A stretch of 51,589 bases of DNA, taken from positions 1 through 51,589 of the forward strand of contig JAJPHL010000052.1 in NCBI GenBank assembly GCA_021325275.1, written 5' to 3'. Both the position numbers and the translations under genes were made by a program. This DNA is from Terriglobia bacterium (lineage in GTDB: Bacteria; Acidobacteriota; Terriglobia; JAJPHL01). The notes under the pieces are model-generated. The model saw only the letters and a list, made by a program, of their open reading frames with translations. It was not told the DNA's origin and ran no database searches. Positions 8,661 to 17,635 of the stretch are shown here, one piece after another; positions within the stretch are counted from its first letter, which is position 1, and every line of letters begins with the position of its first letter.

Positions 8661-10736
8661 CTATTTCGCCGGTACGGCCAACGGGAAGCGCAGCGCCACG
8701 CCGTCGATTGTCACCGTGAATTCCGGGAACAGCACTGGCGCAGCGGTGGAATTCACAACCGAAGGCAACCGAACCCGCAATACGGCGACAGCGCCGCTGG
8801 AATCAAACGACACTAAATCCGCGCCGTTTACGGCGACCGAATGCGGTCCCGGCGCGCCCAGACCGTTCAGATACACGCTCACAACCGAGCCGCCGGCGGC
8901 GGGATTCGTGCAACTGACAAGCGTCAAGTCGGGATTCAACGCCACCGCAGGCAGCCCCGGCGCCGTCAACGCGCCGGGACACGTGGCATACGCGTCGGCC
9001 TGCACAAAAGGCGCCGGTTGCTGCGACGCCGCGAGGAAAGTCTGCTGACCCACTAACGTTCCGCTTGCGCCTTGATGAATCTCCATGGAAACCGTCGCGG
9101 CACTTCCGAGGGCATAGGGAACCTGTGCGTTCACTTGCACCCCGGACGCATAGAGGAGCGGCGCGGGCGTGCCGTTGAAGGTCACCGAAACGCTGTCGGG
9201 AGCGAAACCATCGCCGAAAAGCGTCACCAATTGACCCGGCGCGACGTGCGAGAGCGGCGTATAGTCGGCAGCGTCGGTGACGCAGGTGAGCGGCGCCTTC
9301 GGCGCGTCCTGCAGATCGATCTCGGCGATGATGCTTCCGTCTTGCACGGTGGCCCGGCCGCTCGCGTCAACGGTGGTCACATGGGCCGCCGCGCCGATGC
9401 CCGCGCTGGTGTTGGGCCGCGGGGTAATCGCCGGAAGCGCGAACGCCAATCGCGTGGACGTCAGCGCGCTGCCGTCGGCGGTGAGCCGCGTAACGAAGGG
9501 AATGGGATTGATGTAATTCGGGCGGCACGCGTTCGCGACACCCGAGACTCCCGGAAAATCCGGCGAAGCGGCCATGCCTGCGATCACAACTTGGCCCGAT
9601 GCGTCGAGCGCCAGCGAGCTGATCGAGTCGTCTGAGGATCCGCCGAGAAACGTCGAGAAAATCAGCCCCGTGCCAGTGGCATTTAGCTTCGTCACGTATC
9701 CACTGTTCGGCGGAGCCTGAACGGCGAACGAGTTCGTGCTGGGCGGATTTTGCGCGGCGATCGTGGTTTGATACGCGCCTGCCGTCACCGGATAGTTGCT
9801 CGACCCGGTGGATCCGCCGAGGATCGCGTTGCCACCCGCGTCCACCAGCAGCGCGGCCACGCCTTCGTTTCCCCGGCCGGACAGCCACGTGGAGTAGATC
9901 AGTTGGGACGCAGCGCTATCGAGTTTCGCAACATATTGATGCGAGCAAAGAATACCGAAACCAACCCCGGGACCATTGGAACCGCCGCATATCGCCAGTT
10001 GGATCGTGCTTTGCAACGCGCCGGCAGGCACGGGAATCGTGGGAGATTCGGCGGAACCCGCCACGTAAATCGCGCCGTCCTGACCGAGAGCAATGCGATT
10101 GCCGCCGATTGCATTGCTGGAGAACACAAGCTTTCCGGATGGATCGAGCTTCAAGACAAACAGAGCCGCGGGCATTCCGGTATTTGCGAGCGCGCCGCCG
10201 GCCGCCGCGAACGCTCCGCTGCCAGTGATGAAAGCGGCTCCGCTCGAATCGAGCGCGACGTCGAGCGGCGCGACGCCGCCGTTTGTCGTGAAATCGCCGT
10301 TCAAATAACTGGCGTAGGAAACATGGCCGCCGGAATCGAGTTTGGCCACAAAACCCGGTCCCGAAGGTTGATTCAGCGGATACAAATTCAGTTTCTCGGC
10401 GGCGTCGGCGGTCACGGGGAAATCAAAAGAGTTTGTGCCGCCCACCGCCACAACCGAACCGTCTGCCGTCAGGGCGAACGCCGTTATCGTCTCCGATCGC
10501 GTGCCGCCGAACGTCGTGAAGTACGCGAGCGTGCCGTCGCTCGCGACCTTCGCCACAAATGCGTCGAACGCCCGTCCGGAAACTAGCAGATCGCCCGCCA
10601 AGTAGACGTTGCCCGCGGCGTCGCGCTTGATCGTGTACACCGTTGGATTGCTGGGAAGCTGAACAGCGGGTCCCGCGCTCGCGGAAATGGATAAGCCAAA
10701 GCAGAGAACAGCGAAGTAGCGCCCCGGAAGTGACAT
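8661..10736 (-). CDS. Secreted SBBP-repeat beta-propeller protein with Solibacter-type C-terminal domain
   Basis: A 691-residue exported protein of unknown function. After a signal peptide (MSLPGRYFAVLCFGLSISASA) come repeated units of the SBBP type: GNVYLAGDL, DAFVAKVASDGTLAYFTTFGG, FVAKLDSGGHVSYASYL, YVTKLNATGTGLIFSTFLGG. These are predicted to form a beta-propeller. The C-terminal part (HVAPGQLVTLFGDGF, VQVNAQVPY) is the Ig-like domain (TIGR03437 type) known mainly from Solibacter relatives. The start at 10736 is chosen over an in-frame ATG at 10805 because the signal peptide and a purine-rich site (AAGGGAAGAG) lie there. It follows the isomerase gene on the same strand after a 108-base gap and may not share its operon. 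Confidence 0.88.
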   Translation of the reverse strand: MSLPGRYFAVLCFGLSISASAGPAVQLPSNPTVYTIKRDAAGNVYLAGDLLVSGRAFDAFVAKVASDGTLAYFTTFGGTRSETITAFALTADGSVVAVGGTNSFDFPVTADAAEKLNLYPLNQPSGPGFVAKLDSGGHVSYASYLNGDFTTNGGVAPLDVALDSSGAAFITGSGAFAAAGGALANTGMPAALFVLKLDPSGKLVFSSNAIGGNRIALGQDGAIYVAGSAESPTIPVPAGALQSTIQLAICGGSNGPGVGFGILCSHQYVAKLDSAASQLIYSTWLSGRGNEGVAALLVDAGGNAILGGSTGSSNYPVTAGAYQTTIAAQNPPSTNSFAVQAPPNSGYVTKLNATGTGLIFSTFLGGSSDDSISSLALDASGQVVIAGMAASPDFPGVSGVANACRPNYINPIPFVTRLTADGSALTSTRLAFALPAITPRPNTSAGIGAAAHVTTVDASGRATVQDGSIIAEIDLQDAPKAPLTCVTDAADYTPLSHVAPGQLVTLFGDGFAPDSVSVTFNGTPAPLLYASGVQVNAQVPYALGSAATVSMEIHQGASGTLVGQQTFLAASQQPAPFVQADAYATCPGALTAPGLPAVALNPDLTLVSCTNPAAGGSVVSVYLNGLGAPGPHSVAVNGADLVSFDSSGAVAVLRVRLPSVVNSTAAPVLFPEFTVTIDGVALRFPLAVPAK

Positions 10737-10844
10737 GCGACTCTTCCCTTCTTGTCGCGATCCGGTTGGCGCGTACCGGACGAACTGAAGCACAGGATAC
10801 CACAATGTGACGCCGCCCCAAGCTACTACGCGGCCCGCGCGCAG

Positions 10845-12083
10845 CTACACCGAGTACACGCGACCCCGGTGGAGTCCGAGCAAAATCTGCACCAGGCGAT
10901 GAGCGATCAGCTCGTGCAATGTCAGTAGCTCGCGGTTCGCTCGCACGATCGCCTCGGCGTCGCGATAATCTGTCGCGCCGCCGCCGGCCTTCAGTGCGTC
11001 GGTGGCTTCCTTGATGATCGGATCGGCGATCGCTTCCCCGGCCATCTCCCACAGCGTAATGAAGCGATCGACGGCCGTCGGGAAACTCACTTCGAAAACG
11101 CCGAAGAGACTCGTGGTGCGCGGCGGCTTGTAGTCCAAATTGAACGGACCGTTGTATCTGTGACTGCGCAACAGCACCAGCACGTTCAGCCAATCGAGCG
11201 GATTCACAAGGCCCACGCCGATATCGACGTCGTGCTTCAGGCGATAACCGTCGTTGATGTCGAAGTGGAAAAGTTTTCCCGCCAGTAACGCGCGAGCCAA
11301 CGCCGCGCGCGGCGCCCCGCCCCACATCAATTCGTGCAAGTATTCCGGATTCAGCCCCACCATCTCGGGATGCGTGAGTAATCCCGAAGCGATAAACGCC
11401 AGCATCGCATCGGAAGTCGGCAATAGGATCTCGGCCTGCGGCTCGAACGGCTTCGCTTCCAGGCAATGCTTTAACGTCGGGCGCTTCTTGGCCGCCGCGA
11501 CCTCGATATCGCGATCGCAAGCCGCGTTCAGCGCTTCAGCGTACCAACGCAACGTCTCGGTTTCCTCCACCGCGCCCTGCACGTAATATCCCAGCGACCC
11601 CGGCCAATACACCGCGAAGCCCGCGCCGAGATCGTGGCCGATCTCCACCGTATTGCGCACGCGAAACTTGGCATACTCGCGAACTTCCGGTGCTTCCGCC
11701 GCGGGACTGCCGGCCCAGACCGCGTGATAAAACGTTTCGGTCGTCACCATCGAGCACTTCAGATCGTGCTTGCGCAACGCCCCCGCGATCTTTCCAACGA
11801 TTTCCGCCTGCTGATTCTTGCCCAGCGCCTCGGTGGGAATTACGTCGGTGTCGTGGGTGGTCCAATGACCAATGCCGATCTCCGCATACCTTTCGATGAC
11901 CTGCTCGAACCCAAGCGCCTCGCGCGTGGGCGCGTGAAACAGCGCTTGACCCTGATACGCGGCCGCCCACTGCGGACCGGAAAGGTAATATTTGCGGCGA
12001 ACGGCAGGCGCGTAGCTGCCGCCGCACGCTTTCATCAATCGCGATACGAGGGACTGCTGTTGGTTTTCAGGTATCGGTTTCAA
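10845..12083 (-). CDS. xylA: Xylose isomerase-like sugar isomerase
   Basis: Probably interconverts D-xylose and D-xylulose in the cytoplasm. The TIM-barrel protein retains the metal and catalytic signatures of actinomycete-type xylose isomerases: THDTDVIP (base-catalysing His and Asp), EAKPFEP (Glu/Lys), NPEYLHELM (Glu/His), KLFHFDINDG, KHDVDIG and LDYKPPRT. The start is probably TTG at 12083, since AAAGGGAG lies five bases upstream; a GTG at 12107 in the same frame has no such site. The extreme N-terminus differs from the family. It is last in a minus-strand series with GH3, the symporter and a small membrane protein, fitting xylose use. Xylulokinase is absent here. A broken second copy of its C-terminus lies at 8528-8650. 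Activity on another aldose cannot be excluded. Confidence 0.85.
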   Translation of the reverse strand: MKPIPENQQQSLVSRLMKACGGSYAPAVRRKYYLSGPQWAAAYQGQALFHAPTREALGFEQVIERYAEIGIGHWTTHDTDVIPTEALGKNQQAEIVGKIAGALRKHDLKCSMVTTETFYHAVWAGSPAAEAPEVREYAKFRVRNTVEIGHDLGAGFAVYWPGSLGYYVQGAVEETETLRWYAEALNAACDRDIEVAAAKKRPTLKHCLEAKPFEPQAEILLPTSDAMLAFIASGLLTHPEMVGLNPEYLHELMWGGAPRAALARALLAGKLFHFDINDGYRLKHDVDIGVGLVNPLDWLNVLVLLRSHRYNGPFNLDYKPPRTTSLFGVFEVSFPTAVDRFITLWEMAGEAIADPIIKEATDALKAGGGATDYRDAEAIVRANRELLTLHELIAHRLVQILLGLHRGRVYSV

Positions 12084-12100
12084 AGATCTCCCTTTCGCGC

Positions 12101-12128
12101 TCAGCACTCAGGACTCAGCGCTCAGGAC
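12101..12128. repeat. Two tandem 14-base units
   Basis: TCAGCACTCAGGAC (12101-12114) is followed at once by TCAGCGCTCAGGAC (12115-12128), one mismatch apart. The pair lies between the small membrane protein gene and the isomerase, just upstream of the isomerase ribosome site. Confidence 0.85.
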
Positions 12129-12134
12129 TCTGTT

Positions 12135-12338
12135 TTACTTCGGCCGATTCGCGACGATGTAAACGACACCGACAACGGTCATGATGGCGCCCCACCAAAC
12201 CGGCGCGTGCAGTTCCGCGAGCACCGTGTTCGGCAGATGCGAGTATTCGCTGATACCGCTGAAGCAAATCAGCGCGCCGTAAATCGCCAAGAGCAAGCCG
12301 ACGAAGAACCAGACCGGAATGATGTGATGTTTTTCCAT
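12135..12338 (-). CDS. Small two-helix membrane protein beside an SSS symporter
   Basis: A 67-residue protein with two predicted membrane helices (WFFVGLLLAIYGALICF and PVWWGAIMTVVGVVYIV) joined by a short loop and ending NRPK. An AAAGGACGG ribosome site precedes the ATG. It lies 41 bases downstream of the symporter gene and upstream of the isomerase on the same strand, so it may be an accessory subunit of the transporter or stabilise it. I do not recognise a named family. Confidence 0.75.
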   Translation of the reverse strand: MEKHHIIPVWFFVGLLLAIYGALICFSGISEYSHLPNTVLAELHAPVWWGAIMTVVGVVYIVANRPK

Positions 12339-12379
12339 TTTCGTTTACCGTCCTTTCTGGACGCAGCGCTCTCGCGCTG

Positions 12380-14074
12380 CTACCAGAAGATCACTTGCAA
12401 CAGGGCGAAAATCGCCAACGATACGCAGGCCCACACGATCGGCTTGCCCCAGAATCCCGTGTCTTCTTCCTTCGGGATCGCCGTCGCGCCATAGACCAAG
12501 CCTTCGAGTTCCTTGTCGGACTTGGGCTGAGTCATCAGGCTCACCACCACCGTCACGACCACGCAAATCAATCCGGCCCAAAGAGCCTGATACATGTCGC
12601 GCGCCAATCCCTGCGCTTTGTCCGATAGCGCGATGATCGCGATGCTCGACGGAACATACTTCATCGTGAAAAACATCGATACGGACGAAACCACGCCCGC
12701 CAGAAGCCCTAGGAATCCGCCGGCGCCGGTGGCGCGCTTCCACAACATGCCGATCAATACCGTGGGGAACAGCGGTGCGATGAAAAATCCGAAGAGCGCC
12801 TGCACGTAATCCATGATGGAAGCGAATCCCATCACCAGATACGCTGTACCGATACTGAGCACCAAGCCCACGATCGTGCACCAGCGTCCCATCGACACGT
12901 AGTGCGCGTCCGAGGCGTTCTTGTTGAAGAAGTGGCGATAAATGTCGTAGGTCCAAACGGTGCCGAAGGCGCTGGTGTTGCCCGCCATGCCCGCCATGAA
13001 TCCCGCGATGAGGGCGGTGACGCCCAATCCCAACAAGCCGGGACCGAAGTAGCGCACCATGATCAGCGGCAACACATCGTTGTAGCTATGTTGTCCGGCG
13101 AGCAGCGCGCTCTCGGGGCCGAGCGGATGCGGCATCGCCAGACTGGGCAGCACCGCCAAGCCGATCAAGCCGGGGAGAATCACGATCAGCGGCACGGCCA
13201 TCTTGAAAAACGATCCGAGCACCGGCGCCATCTTCGCCGAACGCATGTCTTTCGCCGAAAGCACGCGTTGGACGACGAGAAAATCCGTGGTCCAGTATCC
13301 CATCGAGAGCATCGCGCCTAATCCGAACACGATGCCTGTCCAATGCATGCCCATCGGGTTGTCGCCGAAATGTCCCAGCGTGCTCCAAGCGTGCGTGAAA
13401 TCCTGGCCGGGAAAGTTTTTCTGAATGCGCGCGACCATGCCATCCCAGCCGCCCGTTTCGATCAGTCCGAGCACGGGGATCAGCAGCGCGCCGAACCAGA
13501 TCAAGAAAAACTGAAGCACTTCGTTGAAAATCGCGGAGAACAATCCGCCCGCGACGACGTAGAGTCCAACGGTAACCGAAGACACCCAAATACTCAGGTG
13601 AATGTTCCAACCGAGAAGCACGCGCATCACCGAAGCCATCGCGAACATGTTTACGCCGGACATCAGAATCGTCATGAACGCGAAACTGATCGCCGACAAT
13701 CCGCTGGCGGCCGGACCGTAGCGAAGCTCCAGGTAGCCGGGCACCGAGTGCGTCTTGCAGATGTAGTAGAACGGCATCATCACGATGCCCAGGAAAATCA
13801 TCGCCGGAATTGCACCGATCCAATACCAGTGCGCGGCGAGAATGCCGTATTGATAGGAGGCCCCGGCCCATCCGAGCAGTTCGAGCGATCCCAGGTTGGC
13901 GGAAACGAAGCTCAGGCCCGCGACCCACGCGGTCATTTCTCGGCCGGCCATGAAAAAATCTTCGCCGCTCTCGGCGAATCGCTTCAGGTAAAATCCGATG
14001 CCCACAACCGCGACGAAGTAGATGGCGATGATCGCCATGTCCACGCCGCTCAGTGCAATCAGATGGTCATTCAT
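12380..14074 (-). CDS. Sodium:solute symporter (SSS/SGLT family)
   Basis: An inner-membrane transporter that probably co-imports a sugar with sodium. The 564-residue length and many hydrophobic segments fit the SSS family. Family-like features include VGIGFYLKRFAESGEDFFMAGR near the N-terminus, the SANLGSLELLGWAG stretch, VPGYLELRYG and GLTALIAGFMAGMAGNTSAF-like helices. GGGGAGAG stands before the ATG at 14074. It lies between the GH3 glycosidase (49 bases upstream) and a small membrane protein, with xylose isomerase following. Xylose or a xylo-oligosaccharide breakdown product is therefore the likely cargo, but specificity is not visible in sequence. Confidence 0.92.
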   Translation of the reverse strand: MNDHLIALSGVDMAIIAIYFVAVVGIGFYLKRFAESGEDFFMAGREMTAWVAGLSFVSANLGSLELLGWAGASYQYGILAAHWYWIGAIPAMIFLGIVMMPFYYICKTHSVPGYLELRYGPAASGLSAISFAFMTILMSGVNMFAMASVMRVLLGWNIHLSIWVSSVTVGLYVVAGGLFSAIFNEVLQFFLIWFGALLIPVLGLIETGGWDGMVARIQKNFPGQDFTHAWSTLGHFGDNPMGMHWTGIVFGLGAMLSMGYWTTDFLVVQRVLSAKDMRSAKMAPVLGSFFKMAVPLIVILPGLIGLAVLPSLAMPHPLGPESALLAGQHSYNDVLPLIMVRYFGPGLLGLGVTALIAGFMAGMAGNTSAFGTVWTYDIYRHFFNKNASDAHYVSMGRWCTIVGLVLSIGTAYLVMGFASIMDYVQALFGFFIAPLFPTVLIGMLWKRATGAGGFLGLLAGVVSSVSMFFTMKYVPSSIAIIALSDKAQGLARDMYQALWAGLICVVVTVVVSLMTQPKSDKELEGLVYGATAIPKEEDTGFWGKPIVWACVSLAIFALLQVIFW

Positions 14075-14123
14075 TCAAACTCTCCCCGTCACCCGCGCCC
14101 TCGCAGCGGCGCGTAGCGATGCT

Positions 14124-16850
14124 TCAGTGTACTCTTTTCGCGGTTCCTGTCACCTGGAGATTTGCGTGCGCGACGCCGGTCGATTCCGCACCTAGCGATC
14201 CCGAAAATCCCGGCTGAACGCCGCCCACGGAAATCTCGATGGTCCCCGGCCACACAACGGATTCACCCAACGCGTTGACCAAGGCGAGTTGGCGCGCGGT
14301 CAGCGTGAACTCCACCGTCTTGTGCTCTTTCGGCGCCAGCGTCACGCGCCGGAATCCCGCGAGCGAGCGGATTGGCGGCGTGCCGTACTCGCCCGCGCGC
14401 GTGAATCGCGCCGGCGGAACTTTCACGTAAAGCTCCACAACTTCGTCGCCCGCGCGATCGCCCACGTTCGAGACGTCGACCGAGATTTTCACGTCTTCAC
14501 CGGCGACACTCTTTTCCGGAACCATCAGCTTGCTATACGCGAATTTCGTGTAGCTCAATCCATAGCCGAACGGGAACAGCGGCTCACCCGTGAAGAAGCG
14601 ATACGTTTTCCCTTTCATGCTGTAGTCGGTGAACGGCGGAAGATCGTTCGCCGATCGATAAAACGTCACCGGCAGGCGGCCGCCGGGATTGTAGTCGCCG
14701 AACAAGACGTCCGCGATCGCCGTGCCGCCCGCCTGTCCCGGATACCACGCCTCGACGATCGCGGGCACGTAGTCGCGGGCCCAATTCACGGCCAACCCGC
14801 TGCCGTTCATCAGCACCAGCACTGTGGGCTTGCCGAGCGCGACAACTTGCGACAACAAATCTTCCTGCACCTTCGGAAGATTCAAACTCACGCGATCGCC
14901 GCCGGCGAATCCTGCCACGGGAACTTTCATTTCCTCGCCTTCCAGGCGCGGCGAGAGGCCGAGCACCATGATGACGGCGTCGGCTTGCTGGGCTGCTTGG
15001 AGCGCCGCGGGCGCCGGATTTTCTCCCGGCTTCGACCAAACAAGCTGGATGTCCGCATCGCCGACGTACTCGTGATAATCCACGCGGATCGGATAGAGAT
15101 TCCCTGCTTCCAGATCAACCGCCTCATAGCGAAACGCCCGCTCGTGAATGTTGTTGAAGTCGACGATCTTCTTGCCGTCGAGATAAATCTCGAACGCGTT
15201 CATGCCGGTCGCGCCAATTTGATATTTTCCGCTGACCGGTGCGATCAGAAAGCCGGTCCAACGCACGCCGAAGTCGTCGTCCTTCATTCCCGCGCGCGGC
15301 GCACCATCCCACCACTGAAACTTGATCTGCGGATCGATGCGCGTGAACAACGGTTGCGGGTTTTCCGGAATCGTGCCGGTCATTTTTCCCGAGCCGGGGT
15401 ACGTCAGCTCCGCGGGCTGATGGAGCATGCCGTCGAAATTGCTGACGTTGTAATACGCGCCGTTCAATCCATTCTTGCGATCCGCTCCGTTCGACGTGAA
15501 CAGCGCCGACGACGGAATCGTCTCGAAGTTCGGCGTCCCTTCGGCGAAATCGCTGCCGCGCGCGTAGATCACTTTCGTGTTCGCGCCGAGCTTGGCCTTG
15601 ATCCCCGCCAGCGGCGTAATGGGATGCGAGGGCTCGCCATTGTAGTTGCCCACCAGGGAATCGAAATCGTCAGCGTTCGGCCCAATCACCGCGATCGTCT
15701 TGAGCGTTTTCTTCAGCGGCAGCGTGTGATTTTCGTTCTTCAGCAGCACGATTGCTTTGCGCGCCGTCTCGAGCGCCAGTTGCCGATGCGCGGGGCTGTC
15801 GTTTTCGCTGAGCGGAATGCTGGCGTACTTAACCATCGCCGGCGGATCGAACAACCCAAGCTTGAATCGCGCCATGAACAGGCGATGCACGGCGGTGTCA
15901 AGATCTTTGTCGGTGACAAGTCCCGCTTTGTACGCGGCTTGCAAGTTTGTATACTCGGTGCCGCAGTTCAGGTCCGTGCCGGTCTTCAGCGTCGCGGCGA
16001 CTCCGTGTTCAGCATCCGGTTCCACCTTGTGATTCTTGTAGACGTCGCCGACCGCGCCACAGTCGCTCACGACGTAACCGGAAAATCCCCAATCGCGGCG
16101 CAGCGTTTCTTGCAAGAGTTTCGGACTCGCGCACGCCGCCTTGCCATCGACGCGATTGTAGGCGCACATCACCGAGTATGCGCCGCCTTCCTTGATGGCC
16201 ATTTCGAAATGTGGCAAGTAGCTTTCCTGCAAATCCTCTTCGCTGATCACCGCATCGAACGTATGGCGCGACGGCTCGGGTCCCGAGTGCACGGCGAAAT
16301 GCTTAGCGGTGGCGACGGTCTTCAGGTATTTCGGATCGTCGCCTTGCAGTCCTTTGATGAACGCGACGGCCATTTTCCCTGTGAGAAACGGATCTTCGCC
16401 GTAGGTTTCCATGCCGCGTCCCCAGCGCGGATCGCGAAACAAGTTGATGTTCGGCGTCCAGAACGTGAGTCCTTCGTAAATGTTGCGTTTGCCGCGGAGC
16501 GTGAAGTCATTGAACTTGGCGCGACCTTCGTCGGAGATCGCCGACGAGACACGATGGAGCAACTCGGTGTCCCAGGTGGCGGCGAGCCCGATGGTCTCCG
16601 GAAAAACGGTGGCGCGTCCGGCGCGCGCAACGCCGTGGAGGCATTCGTTCCACCAGTTGTACGCCGGGACGTCGAGGCGCGGAATCGCCACGGAGTCGTT
16701 CATGAGCTGCGAGATTTTTTCCTCCGCCGTCATGCGCGAGACGAGATCGTCGACGCGTTTTTCGAAAGGCAGCTTGGGATCTTTGTAGGGCGCTTGCGCG
16801 AATACGGACGCAGCCAACAACACACAAGACACTCGCAGGTAGAAGTTCAT
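14124..16850 (-). CDS. Secreted GH3 glycosidase with PA14 insert (beta-xylosidase or beta-glucosidase)
   Basis: Hydrolyses terminal beta-linked sugars, probably outside the cytoplasm. The 908-residue protein has a signal peptide (MNFYLRVSCVLLAASVFAQA) and the GH3 N-terminal barrel with KHFAVHSG (183-190) and the nucleophile in VVSDCGA (Asp263). A PA14 domain (roughly 445-595, YQIGATGMNAFEIYLDGKKI) is inserted in the second domain; the GH3 C-terminal domain (AWYPGQAGGTAIADVLFG) and a fibronectin-like tail follow. I chose the ATG at 16850 because GAGG lies six bases upstream; ATGs at 16862 and 16901 are alternatives. The SDCGA form and the neighbouring isomerase and symporter favour beta-xylosidase. 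It diverges from the VapBC pair. Confidence 0.9.
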   Translation of the reverse strand: MNFYLRVSCVLLAASVFAQAPYKDPKLPFEKRVDDLVSRMTAEEKISQLMNDSVAIPRLDVPAYNWWNECLHGVARAGRATVFPETIGLAATWDTELLHRVSSAISDEGRAKFNDFTLRGKRNIYEGLTFWTPNINLFRDPRWGRGMETYGEDPFLTGKMAVAFIKGLQGDDPKYLKTVATAKHFAVHSGPEPSRHTFDAVISEEDLQESYLPHFEMAIKEGGAYSVMCAYNRVDGKAACASPKLLQETLRRDWGFSGYVVSDCGAVGDVYKNHKVEPDAEHGVAATLKTGTDLNCGTEYTNLQAAYKAGLVTDKDLDTAVHRLFMARFKLGLFDPPAMVKYASIPLSENDSPAHRQLALETARKAIVLLKNENHTLPLKKTLKTIAVIGPNADDFDSLVGNYNGEPSHPITPLAGIKAKLGANTKVIYARGSDFAEGTPNFETIPSSALFTSNGADRKNGLNGAYYNVSNFDGMLHQPAELTYPGSGKMTGTIPENPQPLFTRIDPQIKFQWWDGAPRAGMKDDDFGVRWTGFLIAPVSGKYQIGATGMNAFEIYLDGKKIVDFNNIHERAFRYEAVDLEAGNLYPIRVDYHEYVGDADIQLVWSKPGENPAPAALQAAQQADAVIMVLGLSPRLEGEEMKVPVAGFAGGDRVSLNLPKVQEDLLSQVVALGKPTVLVLMNGSGLAVNWARDYVPAIVEAWYPGQAGGTAIADVLFGDYNPGGRLPVTFYRSANDLPPFTDYSMKGKTYRFFTGEPLFPFGYGLSYTKFAYSKLMVPEKSVAGEDVKISVDVSNVGDRAGDEVVELYVKVPPARFTRAGEYGTPPIRSLAGFRRVTLAPKEHKTVEFTLTARQLALVNALGESVVWPGTIEISVGGVQPGFSGSLGAESTGVAHANLQVTGTAKRVH

Positions 16851-16869
16851 TCGCAGCCTCATTCGGGAC

Positions 16870-16914
16870 CGTATCGTATCATTTGTTTTGTTGTGCAACA
16901 ATATGGACGATACG
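16870..16914. promoter_or_regulatory. Nested inverted repeats in the divergent GH3 / VapB intergenic region
   Basis: CGTATCGT (16870-16877) and ACGATACG (16907-16914) form a perfect inverted repeat. Centred between them is a second one, TTGTTG-TG-CAACAA (16888-16901). GTATC/GATAC cores recur at 16871, 16876, 16909, 16921 and 16941. Clustered short palindromes are typical operators of ribbon-helix-helix antitoxins, so autoregulation by the VapB-like protein is likely; the inner repeat could instead serve GH3. Confidence 0.5.
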
Positions 16915-16970
16915 ACACCAGTATCTGTATTACAGTCTGTGATACGCTGGACTCTGTCGAGGAGAATCCG

Positions 16971-17234
16971 ATGACATCCCCTGTCGCCATCCGCCTAGAC
17001 CGCGCCCTTCGGCAGCGTGTCGAGCGCCTGGCTCGCCAGCGCGGCAAGACCAGAACGGAAATCATGCGCGAAGCGCTCGAAGCGGGTCTACGAGAGCAAG
17101 AGAAACAGAAGGTGCGCCCGTATGAGTTGATGAAGGGAGCACTCGGAATCATCCGCACAGGTGACCCTAAAGGATCCGAGGACATGGGCCGCAAATTGAC
17201 GGAGTTTGTGCGGAAAAAACACAACCAGTCATGA
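16971..17234 (+). CDS. Ribbon-helix-helix antitoxin (VapB-like)
   Basis: An 87-residue DNA-binding antitoxin. The N-terminus (VAIRLDRALRQRVERLARQ, then RGKTRTEIMREALEAGL) has the beta-strand/helix/helix pattern of MetJ/Arc-type ribbon-helix-helix proteins. The C-terminal half (KGALGIIRTGDPKGSEDMGRK) would bind and neutralise the toxin. The start is set by GAGGAG (16959-16964). Its stop overlaps the next gene's ATG by four bases, so the two are translationally coupled. It probably represses its own promoter through the GTATC/GATAC repeats upstream. Confidence 0.88.
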   Translation: MTSPVAIRLDRALRQRVERLARQRGKTRTEIMREALEAGLREQEKQKVRPYELMKGALGIIRTGDPKGSEDMGRKLTEFVRKKHNQS

Positions 17235-17635
17235 TCCTTGTCGACGCGGGCCCATTGAAGGCGTTTTTTGCTGCCGATGACCAACATCACACTGCCTGCG
17301 TTGCAGCGCTCCAAGAGATCGATGAGCCGCTTGGCACTGTCTGGCCAGCGTTGACGGAAGCCATGCATCTGCTCATGGGCTATCCCGAAGCCCAAGAAGA
17401 ATTGTGGAAAATGCTTGAGTCGGGCGCCATTGAACTGCTGGCTCTCGGTCGCGGCGATTTGGCACGAATGCGTGAACTGATGCGCAAATACGCAGATCGT
17501 CGAATCGACATGGCGGATGCCGCATTGCTCTGCGTTGCGGAACGCGAAGGCATTCATACGATCTTCACGGTCGATCGCCGCGATTTTACCGTCTACCGCC
17601 TGCAGGGGCGCGCCCGGCTGAATACAATTCCCTAA
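17231..17635 (+). CDS. PIN-domain ribonuclease toxin (VapC-like)
   Basis: Probably an RNA-cleaving toxin of a type II toxin-antitoxin pair. The 134-residue protein keeps the acidic PIN residues: Asp5 in MILVDAGPL, Glu43 in LTEAMHLL, Asp93/Asp96 in RIDMADAALL and Asp115 in FTVDRRDF. It starts inside the antitoxin stop (ATGA overlap). Its TAA overlaps by four bases the end of the convergent minus-strand gene at 17632-17961, leaving no room for an ordinary terminator. The RNA target is unknown. Confidence 0.88.
   Translation: MILVDAGPLKAFFAADDQHHTACVAALQEIDEPLGTVWPALTEAMHLLMGYPEAQEELWKMLESGAIELLALGRGDLARMRELMRKYADRRIDMADAALLCVAEREGIHTIFTVDRRDFTVYRLQGRARLNTIP

Noticed and set aside
14289-17234. 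A 981-residue plus-strand frame running across the GH3 gene into the RHH antitoxin
   Set aside because: The upstream part is antisense to GH3. Only the last 87 codons, from the ATG at 16971 with its own ribosome site, are a real gene.
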